Shown here piece after piece: positions 1 to 9,158 of a stretch of DNA of 64,000 bases. How positions within the stretch are numbered: position 1 is the first letter of the stretch; every line of letters starts with the position of its first letter. The notes beneath the pieces were generated by a model. That model was given only the letters and a program-made list of their open reading frames with translations, ran no database searches and was not told the origin of the DNA. The DNA comes from Devosia sp. YR412 (GTDB lineage: Bacteria > Pseudomonadota > Alphaproteobacteria > Rhizobiales > Devosiaceae), in contig NZ_FOFL01000003.1 in the NCBI RefSeq assembly GCF_900110945.1, forward strand, positions 1 through 64,000. The letters run 5' to 3'. A program made the position numbers and the translations under genes.

Positions 1-48
1 GGCAATCGTAAAGCGTTCCTCGATCGATAACTGGCGGTAGTTCGACAT
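1..48 (-). CDS. IS30-family transposase, N-terminus only (cut by window edge)
   Basis: Only the first 16 codons are inside the window, read leftwards from an ATG at 48-46. The predicted start MSNYRQLSIEERFTIA resembles the lead-in to the helix-turn-helix of IS30-family DDE transposases, which often read Y-x-Q-L-x-x-E-E-R-x-x-I. The body of the protein, including the catalytic residues, lies to the left, so the family call rests on this short match. The sequence at about 60-102 would be the right end of the element, but no terminal inverted repeat can be confirmed without the left end. Confidence 0.55.
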   Translation of the reverse strand, partial: MSNYRQLSIEERFTIA

Positions 49-173
49 GGCAACATCTGTGTGAGCTGTTGCACTTCGTTTGTGAACTCAGAGGGATCCA
101 TCCTGAGATGGTTCAACAGCCGCAAGGTGGTTCCAACGGACGACCTAGCGGCCGTGGCAGGATCTCGAGATGG

Positions 174-200
174 ATCCCGGCTCAAGGCCGGGGTGACACC
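174..200. repeat. Intergenic REP-like palindrome (CCCGGCTCAAGGCCGGGGTGAC type)
   Basis: A short GC-rich imperfect palindrome followed by GTGACACC. Similar words recur at 24204-24232, 49081-49100 and 52267-52300, always between genes. This resembles the dispersed extragenic palindromes common in alphaproteobacteria. Confidence 0.6.
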
Positions 201-221
201 GTGGGTTTGGGGGGTATCGCG

Positions 222-1037
222 TCAAATACCCCGGATCATCGACGCCGGCTCCACCACGTTGCGATAGAGATGCCAGGTGGCGTGGCCGAAAATCGGGATG
301 ACCACCGCGAGGCCCACGAAGAGGGGCAATGAGCCGAGGAATAGCCCAGCGCCAACGATGACGCCCCAAGCCAGCATGGGGACGGGATTGGCGAGCACCG
401 CCCGGAACGAGGTTTCCATGGCGACGAAGGCACCGACGTCGCGGTCGAGCAGCAGCGGGAAGGCGATGACGGTGGTGCAGAGCGTTACCAGGGCAAATAG
501 CGCGCCGAGCATGGAGCCGGCTATAATAAGGGTCATGCCGCCGGGTTCGGTGAAGACCTGCGCCATCAGCCCGGTGAACGTCTGCGGCGTGGAGGAACCG
601 AAAATGCTTTCGTACAGTGCCTGAGCGGCGGTCAGCCAAAGGGTGAAGACCACGAAGAGCATAACGCCGATGACGGCGATCGAGCCGATGGCCGGCGATT
701 TCCGCACGGCGAAGGCATGCGACCACGAGGTATCGAGCCCCTGTTCGCGGCGGCGGGAGATTTCATAGAGACCGAGCGCGGCAAAGGGGCCGATCAGCGC
801 GAAGCCGCCGACCAGCGGATAGAGCAGGGGCCAGGTGTGAAAGCCGTTCATCCAGACGGTCAGCACGATACCGATGATGGGATAGATCAGCACCAGAATG
901 GCGTAATGGCTGGGTTTTTCCCAGAAATCAGCCAGGCCGTGGCGCAGCGCATCGCCCAGGTCGGACAGAGAAATGGTTCGGATCATCGGCATATCGAGCT
1001 TGTCGCCCGCGCCGGCGAGGACGTGGAAATTGGACAT
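222..1037 (-). CDS. DUF2189 family integral membrane protein
   Basis: A 271-aa hydrophobic protein with about five or six membrane segments near residues 44-63, 71-91, 117-138, 168-197 and 220-250. The cytoplasmic-looking N-terminus, the R-T-I-S-L-S-D-L stretch at about 20-27 and the G-H-A-T-W-H-L-Y-R end match DUF2189 proteins, whose function is not known. I chose the ATG at 1037 (MSNFHVLAG), preceded by a GGAGA ribosome site, over a longer frame reaching 1121. The gene stands alone between an IS edge and a repeat. Confidence 0.75.
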   Translation of the reverse strand: MSNFHVLAGAGDKLDMPMIRTISLSDLGDALRHGLADFWEKPSHYAILVLIYPIIGIVLTVWMNGFHTWPLLYPLVGGFALIGPFAALGLYEISRRREQGLDTSWSHAFAVRKSPAIGSIAVIGVMLFVVFTLWLTAAQALYESIFGSSTPQTFTGLMAQVFTEPGGMTLIIAGSMLGALFALVTLCTTVIAFPLLLDRDVGAFVAMETSFRAVLANPVPMLAWGVIVGAGLFLGSLPLFVGLAVVIPIFGHATWHLYRNVVEPASMIRGI

Positions 1038-1197
1038 GGCTTCGGTCTCCGTTTCAAGGAGGTCCCGAGCTTTCCGCCAGCGCTGCCCCAGACGTGTGGC
1101 GCAAATTCGCGACCGCAACAAAGGGGAGTGTAGGCCAGGTGTGGCGGATTGTCGCTAGGGATCGGGGGATTGTGATGGGGGGGCGAGGAGATCGGAT

Positions 1198-1312
1198 TAC
1201 CCCCACCTAGCCTCCCCCTGATAGGGGGAGGGACCGCCCGGTGTGTTGGCCAGATGTTGCCCCGAGCACGATCGGACACCTCCCCCTTTTCAGGGGAGGT
1301 TGGGCGGGGGTA
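1198..1312. repeat. Intergenic repeat with terminal inverted repeats (CCCCCACCTAGCCTCCCCC type), copy 1
   Basis: The left end reads TACCCCCACCTAGCCTCCCC and the right end is its near inverse, with a short hairpin of the CCTCCCCCT/AGGGGGAGG kind next to each end and an unrelated middle. The same architecture occurs at 8048-8167, 15571-15694 and 40158-40272. Confidence 0.7.
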
Positions 1313-1318
1313 TTCTTG

Positions 1319-2926
1319 CTAGATCTCGTAGCGATCGCTCTCGTGCTTCACCGGCCGATAGGTGAAATAATCGAAATCAGCCGCCAGCGCCGTGCCATTC
1401 AGATCACTCGCCGCTACACCGACAAACGCCCCGGTGAAGCTGCCGTGGGCTTGGTGGCCGCCGCATTCGTCGGACAACAGCGAGGCATCCAGCACCGGGC
1501 CGATCGGCTGTAGCGCCGCATCGCCGACGGCATAGAAGAACTGCAAAGCCTTGCCGCGAATGGTCAGGGCGAGCTTGACCTTGCCGGTATTGGGGATCTG
1601 CACCGGTTGGGAAATCGTGAGGTTTCCATCCGGCCAGGAAGCTTCTGAATTCAGAAGCAGCAATTCCCGCTGTCTGTCGGCGTGGGCGGTGACCGTCAGA
1701 TAGAAGAAATTGTAGCGGCTGTAATAGGCGGTGAGGCCGGCGAACTGACGTTCGTCGGTCGGCGAGAAGTCGAGGACGGTTTCGGCGTCATAGGAGAAGT
1801 GGGTCTGGCGGCGGGCGACCAGCGCTTGTTCAAACCAGGAGCCGATGCTCTCGCGACCAAACAGACGGAGCTTGCCGGTGTCGGTCGAGAAGATCCGCTC
1901 GGGCTCTGGCGTGCGCAGCCACTGGAAATCGGGTGGCAGGCCCTTGTCGAACGTGTAGCGCTGCTCGGCCCAGTAAGGAGTGTCGTCGCGGGTGCCCGGG
2001 ACCTCGACATGCAGCGAGGGCACCGGGCCCTGTTTCACGTGAATCCAGCCGTCCTCGGTCCATTCGGCTTCCTGGATGGCGGTTTCGCGGCCGAGCACGC
2101 AGCGGCGTTCCTGGGTGGTGGGGCGGCCGGTGAGATGGACCAGATAGGTCTTGCCCTCGGGCGTCTCGACCAGATCGCCATGGCCGGCGCGCTGCAGGGC
2201 GGCGAAGGGGGCGTCCTTGCTGGTGAGGATATGCTTGTCGGGATGGGTTTCGTAGGGACCGTCGATATTGCGCGAGCGGGCGAAGGTGACGGCGTGGTCA
2301 TAGGCCGTGCCGCCCTCGGCGGTGAGCAGATAATACCAGCCGTTGCGCTTGTAGAGATGCGGGCCTTCAACGAGCTTGAGGTCGGTGCCCTGGTAGATAT
2401 TGCTGCGCGGGCCGACGAGCTTTCCGGCCTTGGGATCGAACTGCTGCAGGGCGATACCGGCAAATTTCAGCGGCCTTGTGCGGTGATCCCACATCATGTT
2501 GACGAACCACTTCTTGCCGTCGTCGTCGTGGAACAGGCTGGGGTCGAAGCCGGAGGAATTGATGTAGATAGGATCGCTCCACGGGCCTTCGATCCGGTCG
2601 GCCGTGACGATGTAGTTATGCGCGTCCTTGAAGGAGCCGTCCTTGCGCTTGACGTCGGTATAGACCAGCCAGAATTTTTTGCCGTCATGGCTGAGGCAGG
2701 GGGCCCAGACGCCGCAGCTATCGGGATCACCGCGCATGTCGAGCTGCGCTTTGCGGGTCAGCGGGCGGGTGACGAGGGTCCAGTTGGCGAGATCGGTTGA
2801 GTGATGGATCTGCACGCCGGGAAACCACTCGAAGGTCGAGGTGGCGATATAGTAATCCGCGCCGACGCGCAGGATGGACGGATCCGGATTGAAGCCCGGC
2901 AGGATGGGATTGGTGATCTGGGGCAT
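1319..2926 (-). CDS. xynB: Beta-xylosidase, glycoside hydrolase family 43
   Basis: A 535-aa cytoplasmic enzyme expected to release xylose from xylo-oligosaccharides. The N-terminal five-bladed propeller begins with N-P-I-L-P-G-F-N-P-D-P-S, where Asp15 is the usual GH43 general base. V-E-G-P-H-L-Y near residue 185 carries the general acid Glu. The C-terminal third fits the beta-sandwich domain of two-domain GH43 xylosidases such as XynB. The length is normal for that group. The ATG at 2926 has AGGAGG five bases upstream. It lies downstream of xylA in the same direction, so its product feeds the isomerase. A parS-like 14-mer lies inside it at 2032-2045. Confidence 0.92.
   Translation of the reverse strand: MPQITNPILPGFNPDPSILRVGADYYIATSTFEWFPGVQIHHSTDLANWTLVTRPLTRKAQLDMRGDPDSCGVWAPCLSHDGKKFWLVYTDVKRKDGSFKDAHNYIVTADRIEGPWSDPIYINSSGFDPSLFHDDDGKKWFVNMMWDHRTRPLKFAGIALQQFDPKAGKLVGPRSNIYQGTDLKLVEGPHLYKRNGWYYLLTAEGGTAYDHAVTFARSRNIDGPYETHPDKHILTSKDAPFAALQRAGHGDLVETPEGKTYLVHLTGRPTTQERRCVLGRETAIQEAEWTEDGWIHVKQGPVPSLHVEVPGTRDDTPYWAEQRYTFDKGLPPDFQWLRTPEPERIFSTDTGKLRLFGRESIGSWFEQALVARRQTHFSYDAETVLDFSPTDERQFAGLTAYYSRYNFFYLTVTAHADRQRELLLLNSEASWPDGNLTISQPVQIPNTGKVKLALTIRGKALQFFYAVGDAALQPIGPVLDASLLSDECGGHQAHGSFTGAFVGVAASDLNGTALAADFDYFTYRPVKHESDRYEI
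2032..2045 (-). promoter_or_regulatory. parS-like 14-mer inside xynB
   Basis: GTTTCACGTGAATC on the plus strand, the reverse complement of the recurring word GATTCACGTGAAAC. It lies in the coding frame of xynB as codons for Ile-His-Val-Lys-Gln. Confidence 0.6.
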
Positions 2927-2992
2927 AGGTCCTCCTCAGGCATGCCGGGGCCGCCCCTCCCAAGGGAGGGGCGGTTTTACTGATGGGCTGCT

Positions 2993-4300
2993 TCAGACGA
3001 AGCGGTTGATCAGGTTTTCGAGATATTCCTGCTGGCCGGATTTGGGCTGGGGGTTGATGCTATCGGCATCGACCTTGGCGGCGAGATCGGCCAGCGAGAG
3101 CTTGCCGCCGAGGATGTCCTTGCCCAAGGCGCCATTCCAGCCGGCATAGCGGGCGTCGACCACTTGGTCATAGGTGCCGTCTTCGATCAGCGCCGCAGCG
3201 GCCTTGAGCGAGCGTGCGAGAACGTCGAGCCCACCGATATGGCCATGCAGCAGATCGGCCGGATCGAGCGACTGGCGGCGGACCTTGGCGTCGAAATTCC
3301 AGCCACCGGAGTTGAGGCCACCGGCTTTCAGGATCTGGTAGAAGGCCAGCGTGGTTTCCGGCACCGAATTGGGGAACTGGTCGGTGTCCCAGCCGGACTG
3401 CAGGTCGTTGCGATTGGCGTCGACCGAACCGAGAATGCCCAGCGACGCGGCCAGCGCCAGTTCGTGCTCGAAGGAGTGGTTGGCGAGGAAGGCGTGGCCG
3501 ACCTCGATATTGCATTTCACCTTGGTGTGGAGGTCGTACTTGCGCAGGAAGCCATAGACCGTGGCGACGTCGAAATCATACTGGTGCTTGCTCGGCTCCT
3601 GCGGCTTGGGCTCGATCAGAATCTGGCCCTTGAAGCCGATCTTTTCGGCATGCTCGATGACGAGATGCAGAAAGCGGCCCATCTGGTCCTGCTCCTGGCC
3701 GATCTTGGTATTGAGCAGGGTTTCATAGCCCTCACGGCCGCCCCACAGCACATAATTGGCGCCGCCCAACTCGTGGGTCAACTCCAGCACATTCTTCACC
3801 TGACCTGCCGCATAGGCGAAGACTTCCGGGTCGGGATTGGTGGCGGCGCCGGACATATAGCGTCGGTTGGAGAAGAGGTTGGCCGTGCCCCAGAGCAGCT
3901 TGGTGCGGCTGGTCTCCATCTTGCGGGCAAAGATCTCCCCGATCTGGCGGACATTGCGGTTGCTCTCGGCGAGCGTCGCGCCTTCAGGGGCGATATCGGC
4001 GTCGTGGAAGCAGAAGAAGGGCATGTCGAGCAGGTCGAACAGTTCGAAAGCCACATCGGCCTTGAGCTTGGCGCCCTCCATCCCCTTGTCGAACCAGGGA
4101 CGGTCGAAGGTGCGGCCGCCGAAGGGATCGCCGCCCTCCCAGGCAAAGGTGTGCCAATAGGCAACGCCGGGGCGGATATGGTCTTCCATCCGCTTGCCGA
4201 GGACGATTTCGTCCTTGTTGTAGTGGCGATAGGCCAGCGGGTTGGAGCTCTGCGGCCCCTCAAACTTGACCGGCGCAATGCCCTTGAAAAAATCAGTCAC
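2993..4300 (-). CDS. xylA: Xylose isomerase
   Basis: A 435-aa TIM-barrel enzyme that interconverts D-xylose and D-xylulose using two divalent metals. The F-H-D-A-D motif at 98-102 has the catalytic His and Asp; [13 protein letters not shown] at 230-242 and V-D-A-N-R-N-D at 293-299 are the family signatures with metal ligands. Length fits the class II (long) isomerases. It starts with GTG, and the GTGA at 4300-4297 is shared with the stop of xylB, so the two are translationally coupled in an operon xylB-xylA-(xynB). Confidence 0.96.
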   Translation of the reverse strand: MTDFFKGIAPVKFEGPQSSNPLAYRHYNKDEIVLGKRMEDHIRPGVAYWHTFAWEGGDPFGGRTFDRPWFDKGMEGAKLKADVAFELFDLLDMPFFCFHDADIAPEGATLAESNRNVRQIGEIFARKMETSRTKLLWGTANLFSNRRYMSGAATNPDPEVFAYAAGQVKNVLELTHELGGANYVLWGGREGYETLLNTKIGQEQDQMGRFLHLVIEHAEKIGFKGQILIEPKPQEPSKHQYDFDVATVYGFLRKYDLHTKVKCNIEVGHAFLANHSFEHELALAASLGILGSVDANRNDLQSGWDTDQFPNSVPETTLAFYQILKAGGLNSGGWNFDAKVRRQSLDPADLLHGHIGGLDVLARSLKAAAALIEDGTYDQVVDARYAGWNGALGKDILGGKLSLADLAAKVDADSINPQPKSGQQEYLENLINRFV

Positions 4301-5760
4301 GAACGTGCCTCCTCGATGGCGGGGTAGAGCGCGCGATAGCGCGCATATTGGTCGGCATAGGCAGCCGACAGGTTTTTATCGGGTGCGATGACAGTCTTGA
4401 TCGGCGGCAGGGTCATCACCGTCTGCGGCGATGCGCCTTCGGCGGCACAGAGCGCCAGACGAGCTGCGCCGAGCGCACCGCCGAAATCGCCATCGGCGGG
4501 CAGGGCGATTTCCATGTCGAGATTGGTGGCGATCATTCTGAGCCAGAGATTGGATTTCGAACCGCCACCCACCGCAAGCAGGCGATCGATCCTGGTGCCA
4601 GCATCGGCCAGCACGCGCTGGCTGTCGCGGAAGGCAAAGGTCACGCCCTCCATCACCGCCTGGGCCAGCTTGGCCGGATCGCTGGAATGGCTGAGTCCGA
4701 CAAAACTGCCGCGGGCGGCGGCATTATTGTGTGGTGTGCGTTCGCCCGAGAGATAGGGCAGGAAGATTTCCTCACTGGGGCCACCGAACTGACGTTCTGC
4801 GGCTGCCGAGAGTTCGGCCTGTTTCTGGCCGGTGATCTTGCTCAGCCAGTTGAGCGAATCGGTCGCCGAAAGAATGACGCCCATCTGGTGCCAGGTGTCG
4901 GGAATGGCGTGGCAGAAGGCGTGGACGGCGCCTTCGGTATTGGGGCGGAACTTGTCGTTGGAGACAAAGATCACGCCTGAAGTGCCGAGCGAGACAAAGC
5001 CCTCGCCGGGGCGAATGGCGCCGATGCCGCAGGCCGCGCCGGCATTATCGCCCGCGCCGCCGGCGATGACGACATTGCCGCCCATGCCCCAGCGCTGGGC
5101 GAGGTCTGTCTTGAGCTGGCCGGAGACTGCCGAGCCTTCGACGAGGCGCGGCATGTGCGAGCGGGTGAGGCCGGTCAGTGCTAGCAGTTCGCCGGACCAG
5201 TCGCGCTTGGCCACATCGAGCCAGAGGGTGCCGGCGGCGTCGGACATATCTTCCACATAGTCGCCGCTCAGCAGCAGGCGGACATAGGCCTTGGGCAGCA
5301 GGACCTTTTCGATCTTCTCGAAGATCTGCGGCTCGTGCTTGCGCACCCAGGCGATCTTGGGGGCGGTGAAGCCGGGCATGGCGATATTGCCGGCGATCTG
5401 GCGAAGGCTCGGAAGTGCGGCTTCCATTTCCTTGCATTCATTGGCCGAGCGGCCGTCATTCCAGAGAATGGCTGGGCGCAGCACTTCGTCATTCTTGCCG
5501 AGCAGGGTCGCGCCATGCATGTGGCCGGAGAGGCCGATGCCGCGGACTTTTGCCAGTTCGAGCGGATGCTCGGCCTTGAGCTTGTCGATCGCGGCAAGGG
5601 TTGCGGTCCACCAATCGGCCGGGTTCTGTTCGGACCAGCCGGGGTGCGGCCGCACCGGCTCGACGGCAGCCGCCGCGGCCTCGCCCAGCGCCCGGCCATG
5701 GACGTCAATCAACAGCGCCTTGACGCCGGAGGTGCCGATATCAATACCGAGATAGGTCAT
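4297..5760 (-). CDS. xylB: Xylulokinase (FGGY family)
   Basis: A 487-aa kinase that phosphorylates D-xylulose to xylulose 5-phosphate for the pentose phosphate pathway. The N-terminal [11 protein letters not shown] is the phosphate-binding loop of the actin-like ATPase fold, G-L-S-G-H-M-H-G is the typical xylulokinase substrate motif near residue 85, and [11 protein letters not shown] near 397 is the FGGY C-terminal signature. It is the first gene of the leftward xylB-xylA pair. The gap to the regulator upstream is only 91 bp, so promoter and operator probably lie there. Confidence 0.95.
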   Translation of the reverse strand: MTYLGIDIGTSGVKALLIDVHGRALGEAAAAAVEPVRPHPGWSEQNPADWWTATLAAIDKLKAEHPLELAKVRGIGLSGHMHGATLLGKNDEVLRPAILWNDGRSANECKEMEAALPSLRQIAGNIAMPGFTAPKIAWVRKHEPQIFEKIEKVLLPKAYVRLLLSGDYVEDMSDAAGTLWLDVAKRDWSGELLALTGLTRSHMPRLVEGSAVSGQLKTDLAQRWGMGGNVVIAGGAGDNAGAACGIGAIRPGEGFVSLGTSGVIFVSNDKFRPNTEGAVHAFCHAIPDTWHQMGVILSATDSLNWLSKITGQKQAELSAAAERQFGGPSEEIFLPYLSGERTPHNNAAARGSFVGLSHSSDPAKLAQAVMEGVTFAFRDSQRVLADAGTRIDRLLAVGGGSKSNLWLRMIATNLDMEIALPADGDFGGALGAARLALCAAEGASPQTVMTLPPIKTVIAPDKNLSAAYADQYARYRALYPAIEEARS

Positions 5761-5851
5761 GAGGCACGTACCTCATCGACGGGTAGCAACAACATCTGAA
5801 CGTCCTCCCGGCCCATTTTTGGGCCCCGCCGGTATAGTGATTGCCGACTTC

Positions 5852-6895
5852 TTACCTGAGATTGTCGCGCAGGAAAATGCCGATTTCAATGGGGTTGGTG
5901 GTGCCGGCATGCTTGCCGCCCAAAGCCAGCATGCGGGCGGTGGCAATGGCCTCGCGAATTTCGCCGTCCGGATTCTGGTCGAGCACCACGTCGATGGCGC
6001 CGGAGCGCAGCCCGTGCCGGGTCGGGTCGGTCAGTTCATGGGCGATAACACGAATGGCGCCAGAGCGGCTCGAGGCGTCGAGCGCGGCGACCAGGCCGGC
6101 ATTGCCGGCCCCGAGATTATAGATGCCGGCGAGGTCGGGGTGTTTGGCCAGGAGGTCGGCAATGATCGTCTGAGTTTGGGTGCGCTCGTCATGGCCTTCC
6201 ACCGGGCCGATCAATTGCAGCGCCGGAAACTCCGCTGCCAGTCCGGCCTTGAAACCGGCCAGGCGATCGGAGTGGTCGCGCAGATGCAGCGAGCCGGCGA
6301 TCAGGGCAACCGTGCCGCCCTGCGGCAGGAAGCGGCCCATCAGCGAGGCGGCGGTGCGGCCGGCGGCGACATTGTCGATGCCGATGAAATGGCGACGCTG
6401 CGTGCCCGGCAGGTCGGACACCAGCGTCATCACCACGACGCCGCGTTTGCTGGCCGCATCGACCGCCGCCTGCACCGAGGGCTCTTCGCTGGCGACGATG
6501 ATGGCGCAATCGCAATGCTGCGGATCGAGCGCATCGAGGCTTTGCGCCAGGGCATCGGCATCGAGCGCGCGAACGCGCCGGGTCTCGATATGTAGGCGAT
6601 CCCCTAGGGCAGGACCGGCACGGCGATCCACTGCGTCGGCGAGGCTTTGCATGAATTCGTTAGAGCCGTCGGGAATGATGAAGCTGAGTTTGAGGTCGCG
6701 CGCCCGCGCCAAAAGCGAGGCGCCGAGGTCACGCTGGAAGCCGATGCGGGCAATGGCCTCTTCGACCTTTTCGACGGTTGCGGCACGGACACCCGGCCGG
6801 GCATTGAGCACGCGGTCGACGGTGGCCAGCGATACGCCGGCCGCGCGCGCCACGTCATGCACTGTTGCCCGGCGTCTCAACCCGATCTCGTTCAC
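5852..6895 (-). CDS. LacI-family transcriptional regulator of the xylose cluster
   Basis: A LacI/GalR regulator of about 347 aa: a helix-turn-helix (A-T-V-H-D-V-A-R-A-A-G-V-S-L-A-T-V) in the first 30 residues, followed by a periplasmic-binding-protein-like sugar-sensing domain of the ribose/xylose type. A GTG at 6895 has AGGGA six bases upstream; an in-frame ATG at 6910 is possible but its AGGA lies one base away, so I prefer the GTG. Position between xylB and a divergent epimerase suggests it controls both with xylose or a related sugar as inducer; that role is inferred from context. Confidence 0.85.
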   Translation of the reverse strand: MNEIGLRRRATVHDVARAAGVSLATVDRVLNARPGVRAATVEKVEEAIARIGFQRDLGASLLARARDLKLSFIIPDGSNEFMQSLADAVDRRAGPALGDRLHIETRRVRALDADALAQSLDALDPQHCDCAIIVASEEPSVQAAVDAASKRGVVVMTLVSDLPGTQRRHFIGIDNVAAGRTAASLMGRFLPQGGTVALIAGSLHLRDHSDRLAGFKAGLAAEFPALQLIGPVEGHDERTQTQTIIADLLAKHPDLAGIYNLGAGNAGLVAALDASSRSGAIRVIAHELTDPTRHGLRSGAIDVVLDQNPDGEIREAIATARMLALGGKHAGTTNPIEIGIFLRDNLR

Positions 6896-7013
6896 ATGTG
6901 GTCCCTGCATATCCTGGTCGGACCTTTGGCGGGCAGCGACAAAAGGTCAAGTGCGACGTTGCAGCGTCACGAAAAAGCAGGCTACAGGTGACCCCGCAAT
7001 TGAGGAGGCACAG

Positions 7014-8024
7014 ATGGCCATTGCGGTTTCGACATTCGGTGAGTTCAAGGGTAAGCGGGTGGACCAGTTCCGCCTGACCAGCACCACCGGGGTCAGCGTC
7101 GACATCATCGGCTATGGCGTTGCGGTGCGCGACTGGCGGGTGCCGGTGGCCGGTGGCGATCGTTCGGTGGTGCTGGGTTTTGACAGCATGGCGGCCTATG
7201 CCGAGCACAGCCCGCATTTCGGTTCGCTGGCCGGCCGCGTTGCCAATCGCATCAAGGGCGCGTCGTTCGAATTGAATGGCAAGACCTACAAGCTCCCCGC
7301 CAATGCCGGTGATCTGCAGTTGCATGGCGGCGACGAGGGTCTCGGCCGCCAGGTCTGGGACGGTCAGGTCGACGAGGGCAATAATTCGGTCCGCTTCACG
7401 CATTTCTCGCCCGATGGCGCCATGGGCTATCCGGGCAATGTCAACTTTTCGGCGACCTATACGCTGAAGGGTAATCGACTGCGTCTGGAGCTCGCTGCCA
7501 CGACCGATCAGGCCACGCCGATCAGCCTGGTGCAGCACCAGTATTTCAACCTCGACACCACGGCAGACGTGCTGGACCACACCATCTCGATCAATTCCTC
7601 GGCCTATACCGCGCTGGGTGATGATCTCGCGCCAACCGGCGCTATCCTGCCGTCGCGCGGCACGATCTATGACCTGCGCACGCCGCGGACCATGCGCGAT
7701 GCCAATGGCCAGCCAGTCGACTATGACATGGGCCTCACCCTCGACACCGGCCGCAGCCATAGCGAGCCGATCGCCACGGTGGTCTCGCCAGCCAAGGATC
7801 TGACGCTGAGGCTGTGGAGCGACCGTCCGGGCGTGCAGGTCTATAATGGCGTCTGGACCGACATTCCGGTGCCGGGCCTCGACGGCAAGAGCTACAAGAA
7901 GCACGCCGGTTTCTGCCTCGAAGACCAGGCCTATGCTGACGCCGTGCACAATCCGCATTTCCCCAATGTGATTTATTCGCCGGAGCGGCCGTACAGCCAC
8001 TGGTGCGAGTTCGAGATCGCTTAA
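7014..8024 (+). CDS. galM: Aldose 1-epimerase (galactose mutarotase family)
   Basis: A 336-aa beta-sandwich enzyme that equilibrates alpha and beta anomers of aldoses such as xylose or galactose. The catalytic histidines sit in L-Q-L-H-G-G-D-E-G-L (His104) and L-V-Q-H-Q-Y-F-N-L (His175), and C-L-E-D-Q-A-Y-A-D-A near the C-terminus supplies the catalytic Glu. The open frame extends far upstream, but the real start is the ATG at 7014, with GAGGAGG at 7002-7008. It is divergent from the LacI-type regulator and probably shares its operator region, 6911-7013. Sugar preference cannot be read from sequence. Confidence 0.92.
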   Translation: MAIAVSTFGEFKGKRVDQFRLTSTTGVSVDIIGYGVAVRDWRVPVAGGDRSVVLGFDSMAAYAEHSPHFGSLAGRVANRIKGASFELNGKTYKLPANAGDLQLHGGDEGLGRQVWDGQVDEGNNSVRFTHFSPDGAMGYPGNVNFSATYTLKGNRLRLELAATTDQATPISLVQHQYFNLDTTADVLDHTISINSSAYTALGDDLAPTGAILPSRGTIYDLRTPRTMRDANGQPVDYDMGLTLDTGRSHSEPIATVVSPAKDLTLRLWSDRPGVQVYNGVWTDIPVPGLDGKSYKKHAGFCLEDQAYADAVHNPHFPNVIYSPERPYSHWCEFEIA

Positions 8025-8047
8025 GTCCGCAGATACATCATGCTTTG

Positions 8048-8167
8048 CCCCACCCCCACCCGACCCCTTCGGGGCCACCCTCCCCACAAGGGGGAGGGAT
8101 AAGAGGCATCGAGCCCGCTGAACCATGGCTTCCCTCCCCTGAATGGGGAGGGATTGAGGGTGGGGTG
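8048..8167. repeat. Intergenic repeat with terminal inverted repeats, copy 2
   Basis: CCCCACCCCCACCCGACCCC at the left and a near-inverse GAGGGTGGGGTGA at the right, with CCCTCCCC...GGGGGAGGG and CCCTCCCC...GGGGAGGG hairpins inside. It fills most of the 323-base gap 8025-8347; the rest holds the inverted repeat at 8246 and the regulator's leader. Confidence 0.65.
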
Positions 8168-8245
8168 ATGGATCGCCACCGAGGTCATTTCTGGCACTGC
8201 TGCGCCATGTCTCATGACTTAATCTGACAGCACTTCCCCACATCC

Positions 8246-8264
8246 TCTCTCCAGTACGGAGAGA
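8246..8264. promoter_or_regulatory. Perfect inverted repeat, possible operator of the WYL regulator
   Basis: TCTCTCC-AGTAC-GGAGAGA: 7-bp arms around a 5-bp centre, about 83 bases before the start at 8348. The position and symmetry suit autoregulation by the following regulator, but a short RNA hairpin is also possible. Confidence 0.4.
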
Positions 8265-8347
8265 CATATGTCCTTGTTCGTTCCATTACGCTTGCTTGGC
8301 GACAGCGCCGGAATCTGGCACGGCTATGGCCCAAGGGAGAATTCGGC

Positions 8348-9052
8348 ATGGACAAGACCGAGCGGCTGTTTGCGGTCATGGATGCGTTGCGGCGGCATCG
8401 CCGACCGGTCACGGCTGCGGCGCTGGCCGAAGAGCAGGGCGTTTCGGTGCGGACTCTGTACCGCGACGTGCAGACGCTCATCGGGCTCGGCGCGCCGATC
8501 GATGGCGAGGCGGGGGTTGGCTATATGCTGAAACCCGGCTTTTTCCTGCCGCCGCTGATGTTCACGCCCGAAGAGCTGGAAGCGCTGGTGCTGGGGGCCC
8601 GCTGGGTCGGCGCACAGCCCGATGACGGGCTGGGCCTCGCCGCCAAGAATGCCCTGGCCAAAATCGCCACCGCCTCGCCGGAAGACCTGCGGGACCGGAT
8701 CAATGATACGGGGCTATGGCCGATGGCGATGTGGAGCCAGAGCGGGCGAGCGCCGATGCCGCTGCTGGGACAGGTTCGGCTGGCGATGCGCACGGAAAAG
8801 GCTTTGGCCATTTCCTATGAGGATGAGGCCGGCAATCCGTCGGACCGGACAATCTGGCCGGTTCAACTAGCCTATTACGAGGGCAAGCAGACCATTGCCG
8901 CCTGGTGCTGCCTGCGCGAGGCCTTCCGGCATTTCCGCACCGACCGCATCGTGGCGCTGACCGTTACCGAGCTGCGCTATGGCAAGCGGCGCGTGGTGCT
9001 GGAGAAGGAATGGCGCGATAGCTGGGAACAAGACCGGCGAGGCGAGCGGTGA
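8348..9052 (+). CDS. YafY-type transcriptional regulator (HTH + WYL domain)
   Basis: A 234-aa DNA-binding protein. Residues about 1-60 form a DeoR-like winged helix (A-A-L-A-E-E-Q-G-V-S-V-R-T-L-Y-R-D-V), and the rest is a WYL ligand-binding domain that may sense nucleic acid or small ligands. A GGGAGAATTCGGC leader precedes the ATG. No functional partner is adjacent: the gene downstream is convergent. A 19-bp inverted repeat upstream is a candidate operator. The target is unknown. Confidence 0.85.
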   Translation: MDKTERLFAVMDALRRHRRPVTAAALAEEQGVSVRTLYRDVQTLIGLGAPIDGEAGVGYMLKPGFFLPPLMFTPEELEALVLGARWVGAQPDDGLGLAAKNALAKIATASPEDLRDRINDTGLWPMAMWSQSGRAPMPLLGQVRLAMRTEKALAISYEDEAGNPSDRTIWPVQLAYYEGKQTIAAWCCLREAFRHFRTDRIVALTVTELRYGKRRVVLEKEWRDSWEQDRRGER

Positions 9053-9065
9053 GAGGATCGCCAGT

Positions 9066-9152
9066 CGGCCATAGGCCTCATGGCCTTCACGCTTTAAATC
9101 GCTCCACCGGAGCGATTTGCCCTACGGGGCGGCGTGAAGTTCCACGTGAATC
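9066..9152. repeat. Structured intergenic repeat ending in a parS-like word, copy A
   Basis: Three nested or successive hairpins: GGCCAT...ATGGCC (9068-9085), an outer stem TTCACGC/GCGTGAA (9086-9092 with 9132-9138), and an inner stem AAATCGCTCC-ACC-GGAGCGATTT (9096-9118). It ends in GTTCCACGTGAATC. Related copies at 29491-29579, 59951-60017 and 62805-62890 have different stem sequences that still pair. Confidence 0.7.
9139..9152 (-). promoter_or_regulatory. parS-like 14-mer, one mismatch
   Basis: GTTCCACGTGAATC: one base (C for T at the fourth position) from the recurring word. It forms the right end of structured repeat copy A, between two convergent genes. Confidence 0.5.
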
Positions 9153-9158
9153 ACTGCG

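Noticed and set aside
6180..7013. N-terminal extension of the aldose epimerase frame
   Set aside because: It overlaps the LacI-type regulator; the ATG at 7014 with GAGGAGG is clearly the start.
8268..8531. 87-codon frame upstream of the WYL regulator
   Set aside because: It overlaps the regulator in another frame and has a composition unlike protein.
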